Source: Streptomyces sp. NBC_00704 (GTDB lineage Bacteria > Actinomycetota > Actinomycetes > Streptomycetales > Streptomycetaceae). Taken from it: a stretch of 64,000 nucleotides of DNA. The notes under the pieces were generated by a model, which searched no databases, was not told where the DNA came from, and saw nothing but the letters and a program-made list of their open reading frames with translations. The translations under genes were made by a program, and so were the position numbers. The DNA lies in NCBI RefSeq assembly GCF_036226605.1, contig NZ_CP109000.1, forward strand, positions 4,460,501 to 4,524,500, in the 5' to 3' direction. Position 1 is the first letter of the stretch. Each line of letters starts with the position of its first letter. This document shows, piece after piece, positions 17,606-24,034 of the stretch.

Positions 17606-17640
17606 GACGACCCCCGCTCTCCCCCCCGGCGGGGGTCGTC
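17606..17640. terminator. Strong 12-bp hairpin upstream of ssd
   Basis: GACGACCCCCGC (17606-17617) pairs perfectly with GCGGGGGTCGTC (17629-17640). There is no U tract. It lies in the 579-base gap between the HAD gene and ssd and could terminate on either strand or act in a leader. An imperfect palindrome centred on GAGAGGCCTCTC is at 17512-17529. Confidence 0.45.
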
Positions 17641-17689
17641 GCATGTCCTGGTGGGTTTTCCCTCCTGTCCGCGAACGATGCGTTGCGTA

Positions 17690-17714
17690 GAGGCGGCCCT
17701 GTGGCCGCCTCTTT
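17690..17714 (+). terminator. Hairpin with short T tract
   Basis: GAGGCGGCC (17690-17698) and GGCCGCCTC (17703-17711) form a 9-bp stem followed by TTT. No coding gene ends just upstream on the + strand, so it may end an unannotated short transcript or insulate ssd. Confidence 0.55.
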
Positions 17715-17828
17715 CGCATGCCTGCCCGTTGTGACTGTGAGTAGTCATCAGACTGCTCTGCGGAAGTCGCACACGAGATGGCGCAGGTCTCACCGGTTCG
17801 GGTGACGGCGATATTCACAACTGCCTAC

Positions 17829-17857
17829 TCGTCCACAGTTATCCACCAAGATCCACA
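17829..17857. promoter_or_regulatory. Three DnaA-box-like motifs at 10-bp spacing
   Basis: TCGTCCACA, TTATCCACC and AGATCCACA follow one another with their TCCAC cores exactly 10 bases apart. The first two match the DnaA box TTGTCCACA at 8/9 and 7/9 positions (TTATCCACC is 8/9 to the E. coli form TTATCCACA). The third is weak. They lie about 200 bases upstream of ssd. Whether DnaA binds is unknown. Confidence 0.3.
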
Positions 17858-17913
17858 CGATTTCCGGGTTCGCTGCACCGTGATTCCCGGACGTCCGCAC
17901 GAGCCGACTTCAC

Positions 17914-18018
17914 ATGAACGGTTCCGTTTGGCGGCGTCCGCGGTCGGTTTCCGCCGGCCGCTCATATGGAGGCCGCGTGCCGGTTCTCCTCTCGTTCGGA
18001 ATCGCGGGGCCGCAGTGA
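17914..18018 (+). CDS. Possible leader ORF before ssd
   Basis: A 34-codon frame starting at ATG 17914 contains an internal GTG at 17977 preceded by a strong GGAGG. From that GTG it would encode the 13-residue MPVLLSFGIAGPQ, ending 32 bases before the ssd start. The ribosome site is the only real evidence, and no relative is known to me. Confidence 0.2.
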   Translation: MNGSVWRRPRSVSAGRSYGGRVPVLLSFGIAGPQ

Positions 18019-18050
18019 CTGGGCGACCCGCAGTGAAGGGGGTCGAAATC

Positions 18051-19151
18051 GTGACCGGAGCCGTCACACAAGATCTGCCGCCCACCGCCGGAGGGCGGCC
18101 CGGCAGGCCACTGATCGTCACGGAGGACGTGGACCTCCTCGACGACCTGCTGCGCCTGTGCGCCGCGGCCGGCGCCACACCGGAAGTGCACCACTCGGTG
18201 CCGGAACAGCGAGGCAGCTGGGAGAGCGCACCCCTCGTCCTGGTCGGTGACGACGTGGCTCGCCGCGTCCGAGGAGCCGCCCGCCGTCGCGGAGTGGTCC
18301 TCGGACGCGACCAGGACGACTCGGGGGTGTGGCAACGGGCCGTCGAGATCGGTGCCGACCACGTCCTGATGCTGCCCGACGGCGAGCAGTGGCTCGTCGA
18401 CCGCATCGCCGACGTGGCCGAGGGGGTCGGACGGCCCGCGCTCACCGTCGGCGTGATCGGCGGCCGGGGCGGCGCCGGAGCGTCCACGCTCGCGTGCGCC
18501 CTCGCCGTCACCTCCGTACGAGAGGGACTGCGCACCCTCCTGGTGGACGGCGACCCGCTCGGCGGCGGACTCGACGTACTCCTCGGCGGCGAAAGCGCCG
18601 AGGGCCTGCGCTGGCCCGCGTTCGCCGCCTCGCGCGGCCGGGTCGGCGGTGGCGCGCTGGAGGAGTCGCTGCCCAGGCTGCACTCGCTGCGGGTGCTCAG
18701 CTGGGACCGGGGCGACTGCGTCGCCGTCGCACCCCAGGCCGTACGCGCGGTACTCGCGGCGGCCCGGCGCCGGGGCGGCACCGTCGTCGTCGACCTGCCC
18801 CGCCGCATCGACGACGGCGTCGCCGAAGTGCTGGCCCAGCTCGACCTGGCGCTCCTCGTCGTCCCGGCCGAACTGCGGGCCATCGCCGCGGGCAGCCGCG
18901 TGGCCTCCGCCGTCGGCATGGTCGTGCGCGACCTGCGGGTCGCCGTCCGCGGCCCCTACGCGCCCGGCCTCGACGACAACGAGGTGGCCGCACTGCTCGG
19001 GCTGCCCCTCGCCGGCGAGGTGCCCGTCGAATCGGGGCTGCTGCGCCCGGACGGCGGCAAGGCGCCGCCGGGCGCGACCGCGCGCGGGCCTCTCGCCCGC
19101 TTCTGCAAGGAGTTCTGGGAGAAGGCGCTGACCGAGGCGGGCACGACATGA
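18051..19151 (+). CDS. ssd: Septum-site-determining/CpaE-like protein Ssd
   Basis: A 366-residue MinD/ParA-related protein of the actinobacterial Ssd group, first gene of a Tad-like operon. A receiver-like N-terminal domain (about 1-120) is followed by the ATPase-like fold. The P-loop is GGRGGAGASTLA, with Arg for the signature Lys and Ala for the main P-loop Lys. It probably cannot hydrolyse ATP normally, as in mycobacterial Ssd. LLVDGDPLGGGLD and VVVDLPRR are the remaining switch strands. CpaE-type proteins localise pilus machines, and Ssd affects septum placement. The GTG 18051 has AAGGGGG nine bases upstream; GTG 18033 is an alternative. Confidence 0.85.
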   Translation: MTGAVTQDLPPTAGGRPGRPLIVTEDVDLLDDLLRLCAAAGATPEVHHSVPEQRGSWESAPLVLVGDDVARRVRGAARRRGVVLGRDQDDSGVWQRAVEIGADHVLMLPDGEQWLVDRIADVAEGVGRPALTVGVIGGRGGAGASTLACALAVTSVREGLRTLLVDGDPLGGGLDVLLGGESAEGLRWPAFAASRGRVGGGALEESLPRLHSLRVLSWDRGDCVAVAPQAVRAVLAAARRRGGTVVVDLPRRIDDGVAEVLAQLDLALLVVPAELRAIAAGSRVASAVGMVVRDLRVAVRGPYAPGLDDNEVAALLGLPLAGEVPVESGLLRPDGGKAPPGATARGPLARFCKEFWEKALTEAGTT

Positions 19152-20545
19152 GCACGCCCACCGGCCTGCGGCGCACGCGGGGCGGCACCGGGAGCCTGCT
19201 CGACGGCGTACGGCAGTGGCTCGCCGAGAGCGGGGCCGAACCTACACCCGCGCGCGTGGCGCAGGCACTGCGGGAACAGGGGCGGGTCCTCGGGGACGCG
19301 GAAGTCCTCGGCGCGGCCGCGCAACTGCGATCCGAACTGATCGGCAGCGGCCCGCTGGAACCACTGCTGGCAGACCCGTGGGTCACCGACGTGCTGGTCT
19401 CGGGCCCGGACCGGGTCTGGGTCGACCGGGGCGGGGGCCTCGAGCTGACCGGCGTCTCCTTCCCGGACGCGGCCGCCGTTCGCCGCCTCGCACAGCGCCT
19501 GGCGGCCGTGGCCGGGCGGCGCCTGGACGACGCCCGGCCCTGGGTCGACGCCCGGCTGCCGGACGGGACACGTCTGCACGCGGTACTCCCCCCGGTCGCC
19601 GTCGGCTGCACCTGTCTGTCGCTGCGGGTCGTACGGCCCCGCGCCTTCACGCTCGACGAACTGGTGGCCGCCGGCACGGTGCCGCCCGGCGGGGACCGCG
19701 TGCTGCGGGCCCTGGTGCGGGCGCGGCTGTCCTTCCTGATCAGCGGCGGCACCGGCAGCGGCAAGACGACCTTGCTGAGCGCCCTTCTCGGCATGGTCGG
19801 GCCGGGGGAGCGCATCGTGCTCGCGGAGGACTCGGCGGAGCTGCGCCCCGACCACCCGCACGTGGTGCGCCTGGAGACCAGACCCGCCAACCAGGAGGGA
19901 GCCGGACTCGTCACCCTGGAGGACCTGGTTCGCCAGGCCCTGCGGATGCGGCCGGACCGGCTCGCCGTGGGCGAGGTCCGCGGCCCCGAGGTCGTCCATC
20001 TGCTCGCCGCCTTGAACACCGGCCACGAAGGCGGCTGCGGCACGGTCCACGCCAACGCCGCCGCGGACGTACCCGCCCGTCTGGAGGCGCTCGGGACCGC
20101 CGCCGGGCTGGACCGGGCGGCGCTGCACAGCCAGTTGGCGGCGGCACTCTCGGTGGTCCTGCACCTCGTGCGCGACCCGGCCGGGCGGCGGCGGATCGAC
20201 GAGGTGCACGTGCTGGAACGGGATCCGTCCGGCCTGGTGCGCACCGTCCCGGCGCTGCGGTGGCGAGCGGACGCCTTCGTCCACGAGCGGGGATGGGAGC
20301 GCCTCGACGAGCTGCTGCGAAGCCACGAGAACGAAGGGGACCGAGAGGCCGAGGAGAAGCACGAAACCGACGGCAGTCGAGAGGTGCGGGGGGAGCAGGA
20401 ATTCGCAGGAAGTCGAGAGGACGGAGGGATCAAGCACATGGCAGAGGGCGCAGCGGCAGAGGTCGCAGAGATCGAAGAGGGCGCGGTGGTCCCGGAGATC
20501 GGGGAGATCGGGGAGATCGGTGGGAGGGGAGGTCGGGATGGGTGA
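19148..20545 (+). CDS. tadA: TadA/CpaF-type secretion ATPase
   Basis: The motor ATPase of a Tad/type II-like pilus system, cytoplasmic at the inner membrane. The Walker A motif is GGTGSGKTT (Lys206), the Asp box EDSAEL, Walker B LAVGEVRG and the His box GCGTVHANA. The catalytic part ends near residue 390. About 75 residues follow that are rich in Glu, Arg and Gly and end in GEIGEIGGRGG, encoded by a GAGATCGGG tandem repeat. This tail is unusual for the family. The start overlaps the ssd stop as ATGA, implying coupling. Confidence 0.9.
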   Translation: MSTPTGLRRTRGGTGSLLDGVRQWLAESGAEPTPARVAQALREQGRVLGDAEVLGAAAQLRSELIGSGPLEPLLADPWVTDVLVSGPDRVWVDRGGGLELTGVSFPDAAAVRRLAQRLAAVAGRRLDDARPWVDARLPDGTRLHAVLPPVAVGCTCLSLRVVRPRAFTLDELVAAGTVPPGGDRVLRALVRARLSFLISGGTGSGKTTLLSALLGMVGPGERIVLAEDSAELRPDHPHVVRLETRPANQEGAGLVTLEDLVRQALRMRPDRLAVGEVRGPEVVHLLAALNTGHEGGCGTVHANAAADVPARLEALGTAAGLDRAALHSQLAAALSVVLHLVRDPAGRRRIDEVHVLERDPSGLVRTVPALRWRADAFVHERGWERLDELLRSHENEGDREAEEKHETDGSREVRGEQEFAGSREDGGIKHMAEGAAAEVAEIEEGAVVPEIGEIGEIGGRGGRDG

Positions 20546-21398
20546 GATGCCGATGGCGGCGGCCGTGGCGTGCGCAGGGGCGGCGGCCTGGGTGCTGGGC
20601 GGATCGCACTCAGGAGCCAGGCGCGCGCGGTTGATGTTCGCCGGCGACGCGTCGGTCGACAGCAGGCCCCCGTCGTGGGAGCAGCTGAACCATGAACTGC
20701 GACGACTGCGAGCGCGATGGCGTCCCGAGTGGTGGGCGCCGGTCGCCGGAGTGGTCCTGGCCGTGCTGGGCGGCTCCGTGCTGCCGGTCGTCGCGGGGGC
20801 GGCCGGGGTGCCGCTGCTGCGCAGGGCGCGACGTGCGGCGGAGGAACGGCGGACACGGGAACGCCGGGGGGACGCGGTCATCACGCTGTGCGCGGCACTC
20901 GCCGGGGAGGTCCTGGCCGGACGGCAGCCCGGAGAGGCGTTGCAGCGGGCCGCGCGCGAATCGTCGGGGCTCGGCGCGGCGCAACCGTCGGTGCTGGCGG
21001 CCGCCCGGTTCGGCGGAGACGTGCCCGACGCTCTCACCGCCGCCGCACGACAGCCCGGGGCGGAAGGGCTTTTGGGACTCGCGGCGTGCTGGCGGGTGGC
21101 CGTGGACCGCGGTGCCGGCCTCGCGGCAGGACTCGACCGCCTTGAGGAGGCGTTGCGTGCGGAACGGGATCAACGAGCCGATCTGCGGGCCCAGTTGTCG
21201 GGCCCCCGGGCCACGGTCGTGATGCTCGCCGGTCTGCCCGCCCTCGGCCTCATGCTGGGCGCCACGCTCGGCGCGGACCCCCTGCATGTCCTGCTGCACA
21301 GCGGAGCGGGGCTGGGCTGTCTGCTCGTCGGCGGCGCGCTGGAGGCGGCGGGCGCTTGGTGGGCCCTGCGCATCGTGCGCACCGCGGAGTCGACGTGA
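20538..21398 (+). CDS. tadB: TadB-like membrane platform protein
   Basis: A type II secretion F-domain membrane protein of 286 residues that would form the inner-membrane platform with TadC. Hydrophobic segments lie near residues 5-25, 70-95, 220-245 and 255-280. A central helical domain contains GDAVITLCAALAGEVLAGRQPGEAL, which resembles the F-domain pattern. It overlaps the tadA end by eight bases. The start ATG is preceded by GGGGAGG within tadA. Confidence 0.82.
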   Translation: MGEMPMAAAVACAGAAAWVLGGSHSGARRARLMFAGDASVDSRPPSWEQLNHELRRLRARWRPEWWAPVAGVVLAVLGGSVLPVVAGAAGVPLLRRARRAAEERRTRERRGDAVITLCAALAGEVLAGRQPGEALQRAARESSGLGAAQPSVLAAARFGGDVPDALTAAARQPGAEGLLGLAACWRVAVDRGAGLAAGLDRLEEALRAERDQRADLRAQLSGPRATVVMLAGLPALGLMLGATLGADPLHVLLHSGAGLGCLLVGGALEAAGAWWALRIVRTAEST

Positions 21399-21468
21399 CG
21401 GGCGGAGTGGGCGCAACGGCGAGAGGGACGCGATGTGGGATCGACGGTGCGGAAGGAGGTGGCGCGGG

Positions 21469-22254
21469 ATGAGCGGAGAAGTTGTCCACAGGCTGGGGGT
21501 GACGGTGGTGATCGTGATGGCGCTCTGGTGGCTGGGACGTCGGTTGAAGAGCGGAAGAGACAGGCGCAGTGCGCGGCGGCGCGTGGCTGAGGTGCTGGGA
21601 CGGGAACGCCGGTCGGCAGGCCGGTCGTTCACCGGGCGGGAGGCCGCGCTGCGGTGGCTTCCCGAGGTCTCGGTGGCGGGCGCCGGATGGCTCCTGGCCG
21701 GCGGCGTGAGCGGTCTTGTCCTGGGACTGGCGGCCGCGGTGGTGCTGGGGCGATGGCGTCGTCGGCAGTTGGCGTCGGCAGCGGTGAGCGATGCGGACGT
21801 CCGGCTCGCCACCCGCCAACTCCCTCTCGCCGCCGACCTGCTGGCGGCGTGCATCGCCGCGGGCGCGGGGCCGGTGGTGGCGGCACAGGCGGTGGGGGAG
21901 GCGCTCGGCGGCCCCGTCGGGGAAGGGCTCGCGCGCGGCGCCGCCGAGGTCCGCCTGGGCGGTGAACCGGCGATCGCCTGGCGGAAGCTGTCCTCGATGC
22001 CGGGAGCCGCTCCGTTGGCGGCCCTGCTGGAGAGGGCCGATGTCTCCGGTCTTCCGGCGGCCGGGCCGGTGGCCCGCCTCGCCGCCGACACCCGTGCCGA
22101 GTGGGCGCGTGCCGCGACGGCGAGAGCGCGGCGGGCGGCGGTCATGGTCACCGCGCCCGTGGGGCTGTGTTTCCTGCCCGCCTTCATCGCGGTCGGCGTG
22201 CTCCCCATCGTGATCGGGCTCGCGGGCGGCGCGATGGGAGGGGGTGAGCCGTGA
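21469..22254 (+). CDS. tadC: TadC-like membrane platform protein
   Basis: The second F-domain membrane protein of the Tad-like operon, 261 residues. The central segment ATRQLPLAADLLAACIAAGA matches the family pattern, with membrane helices near 10-27, 60-90 and 225-250. The ATG has GGAAGGAGG upstream with nine bases spacing. A perfect DnaA box TTGTCCACA lies in its first codons (21482-21490), probably by chance since it encodes VVHR. Confidence 0.8.
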   Translation: MSGEVVHRLGVTVVIVMALWWLGRRLKSGRDRRSARRRVAEVLGRERRSAGRSFTGREAALRWLPEVSVAGAGWLLAGGVSGLVLGLAAAVVLGRWRRRQLASAAVSDADVRLATRQLPLAADLLAACIAAGAGPVVAAQAVGEALGGPVGEGLARGAAEVRLGGEPAIAWRKLSSMPGAAPLAALLERADVSGLPAAGPVARLAADTRAEWARAATARARRAAVMVTAPVGLCFLPAFIAVGVLPIVIGLAGGAMGGGEP

Positions 22255-22372
22255 CAGCCGGGTGAGCGACGCGACAGGAAAGAGCGAGAAACGCGCCTGG
22301 GGCGCGATGACGAGTGAACGACCTGACGACCAGAGATCTGCTGGAGCTGGACCGAACCTCACGGGAGTTGAG

Positions 22373-22582
22373 ATGTACAAGGCGGTACGGGCGCGGCTGT
22401 GCGCCCTGAAGTGCAGGGCGCGAGCGGCGCGCAAGGACGCGGGGATGGTGACGTCCGAGTACGCGATGGGGATCGTGGCGGCCGTCGGTTTCGCGGTGCT
22501 TCTCCATCAGGTGGTGACGAGCGAGGGCGTGTCCGCGCAACTGACGGCCCTGGTACGGCAGGCGCTCAGTGCGGGCGCGTGA
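22373..22582 (+). CDS. Flp-type prepilin, DUF4244 family
   Basis: A 69-residue protein with a basic leader ending RKDAG followed by MVTSEYAMGIVAAVGFAVLL. A Gly at the cleavage site, Glu at +5 and Tyr at +6 ahead of a hydrophobic helix is the Flp prepilin signature. It should be the major fibre or pseudopilin subunit handled by TadA-C. The ATG follows GGGAGTTGAG. The next 187 bases, up to TadE, are GGTGCC-rich low-complexity sequence without a convincing gene. Confidence 0.82.
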   Translation: MYKAVRARLCALKCRARAARKDAGMVTSEYAMGIVAAVGFAVLLHQVVTSEGVSAQLTALVRQALSAGA

Positions 22583-22769
22583 GTGCGCGTCGGCGCCGGT
22601 GCGCGTGAACGGTCCGGCCCCGGTGCCGGTGCCGGGATCACCGACAGCGGGGCCGGCGCTGGTGCCGGTGCCTGTGCTGGTGGGAAGGGGGCTGCGGCTG
22701 CGGCTTCGAAGGCGGCTTCGGCTTCGGAGGCGGACGCGAGGAGGGGGGCCCGGCATCGGAGGCCGCCGG

Positions 22770-23414
22770 GTGCCCGCCGGGGACGGGGGGTTCGTGACGG
22801 CGGAGGCCGCGGTCGTGTTGCCGGTCCTGGTGATGTTCGCGATGGCGCTGGTCTGGGGCTTGCTCGTGATGTCCGCCCAGATCAGGTGCGTGGACGCGGC
22901 CCGGGCGGGCGCCCGGGCCGCCGCCCGGCAGGATCCGGTCGACGCGGTTCTCGCGGTGGCACGGGCGACGGCGCCGCGCGGGGCGGATGTGACGGTCGGA
23001 AGGGAAGGAGACCAGGTCCGCGTGGTGGTGGTGGCGAAGCCGCCCGTGCTGCGAGGGCTGCCTTTCGAGGTACGCGAGGAGGCCGTGGCGGCGGCAGAGG
23101 AGGTCCCGGCGGCGGCGAGCGATGACCTCGGGCAGACCCGAGCACCGTCCCCGGCGGCCTTGGCCGGGAGTTCCGTCGAGGGCCCAGCGAAGGCGCGCGG
23201 GGGCTCGCGCGCAGGCGTAGAGGAGGCGGGCGCGGGCTCCGGGGCGGCGGGCGCAGCGGAGGCGGGCGCCGGCTCCGGCGCGGGCGCAACCGGTCCGGGT
23301 GCCGGCTCCGGGGCGGATCCGGGCGAGGCCCCAGGCGCGGCTGCGGCTGCGGTTGTGGCTGGGGCCGCGGTTGTGGCTGGGGCTGGGGGTTCGGGCGCGG
23401 GGGCGGGGCCGTGA
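22770..23414 (+). CDS. tadE: TadE-like pseudopilin with long Ala/Gly tail
   Basis: A 214-residue TadE-family minor pilin. The start MPAGDGGFVTAEAAVVLPVLVM has the TadE-type prepilin site just before the hydrophobic helix. GTG 22770 is favoured by a perfect GGAGG seven bases upstream, although the frame is open from 22569. The core ends near residue 115. The remaining roughly 100 residues are Ala/Gly/Ser repeats (AGAGSGA units), far longer than the usual family length. The end overlaps the next gene as GTGA. Confidence 0.78.
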   Translation: MPAGDGGFVTAEAAVVLPVLVMFAMALVWGLLVMSAQIRCVDAARAGARAAARQDPVDAVLAVARATAPRGADVTVGREGDQVRVVVVAKPPVLRGLPFEVREEAVAAAEEVPAAASDDLGQTRAPSPAALAGSSVEGPAKARGGSRAGVEEAGAGSGAAGAAEAGAGSGAGATGPGAGSGADPGEAPGAAAAAVVAGAAVVAGAGGSGAGAGP

Positions 23415-24034
23415 GCGCGCGGCGCTTCGGCAAGGATCGGGGGGACGCGGATCGTGGCTCCGCGACCGTCTGGAGCATCGGGGCGATGGCGGTGCTGTGT
23501 GTGGTGTTCGGGGCCGTGCTCGCGCTCGGGCAGGCCGTAGCGGTCCGTCATCGTGCCGCGGGCGGCGCCGATCTCGCCGCGCTCGCCGCAGCCGAACACT
23601 GGTCGGACGGTGTCGCGCAGGCCTGTGCCCGGGCCGAGCGGGTGGCACGGGCGCAGGGTGCGCGAGTGGTGCGCTGCGCGCTCGTCGGTGACGTCTCCGA
23701 TGTGACCGTGGCGTCCGGGCGGGGGTTGTTCGCAGCCGAGATGAGGGCGCGAGCGGGCCCGCCGGACCCGGCGCTCCCCCCGGCCGCGTCCGCGCAGCTC
23801 TCTCCCGCCTCTCCTACGCGTCCGGCCCCGGCGCCGTCGTCGCCGTCGCTTCCGACGTCCCGGACGCTTCCGACGTCCCGGACGCTCCCGGGGTCCTGGA
23901 CGCACCCGAGGCCGTCGGAGTCGTCGGCGACTGCGAAGCCCGCTCCACCGCCCGCTCCACGGTCCCCGGCGCTTCCCCCGCCGCCTTCGCCTCCTCCGTC
24001 TTCTCCTCGGGAGCCTCCCGCAGGAGTTCGGTGA
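23411..24034 (+). CDS. TadG/Rv3654c-like secreted helix protein
   Basis: A small membrane protein with the motif DRGSATVWSIGAMAVLCVVFGAVLALGQAVAVRHRAAGGADLAALAA, here named only by its parts GSATVW and AAGGADLAALAA. This is the helicase-secretion-neighbourhood TadE-like family (DUF4190/Flp helper type). The conserved part stops near residue 125. The rest, to residue 207, is a Pro/Ser/Thr-rich frame that overlaps the helicase gene end by 221 bases on the opposite strand. The true protein may be just this long or may derive from a lost stop codon. Confidence 0.65.
   Translation: MSARRFGKDRGDADRGSATVWSIGAMAVLCVVFGAVLALGQAVAVRHRAAGGADLAALAAAEHWSDGVAQACARAERVARAQGARVVRCALVGDVSDVTVASGRGLFAAEMRARAGPPDPALPPAASAQLSPASPTRPAPAPSSPSLPTSRTLPTSRTLPGSWTHPRPSESSATAKPAPPPAPRSPALPPPPSPPPSSPREPPAGVR

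Noticed and set aside
17495-17734. 79-codon + strand frame upstream of ssd
   Set aside because: It has no ribosome site, is Arg/Pro-rich and runs through both hairpins. It is more likely noncoding.
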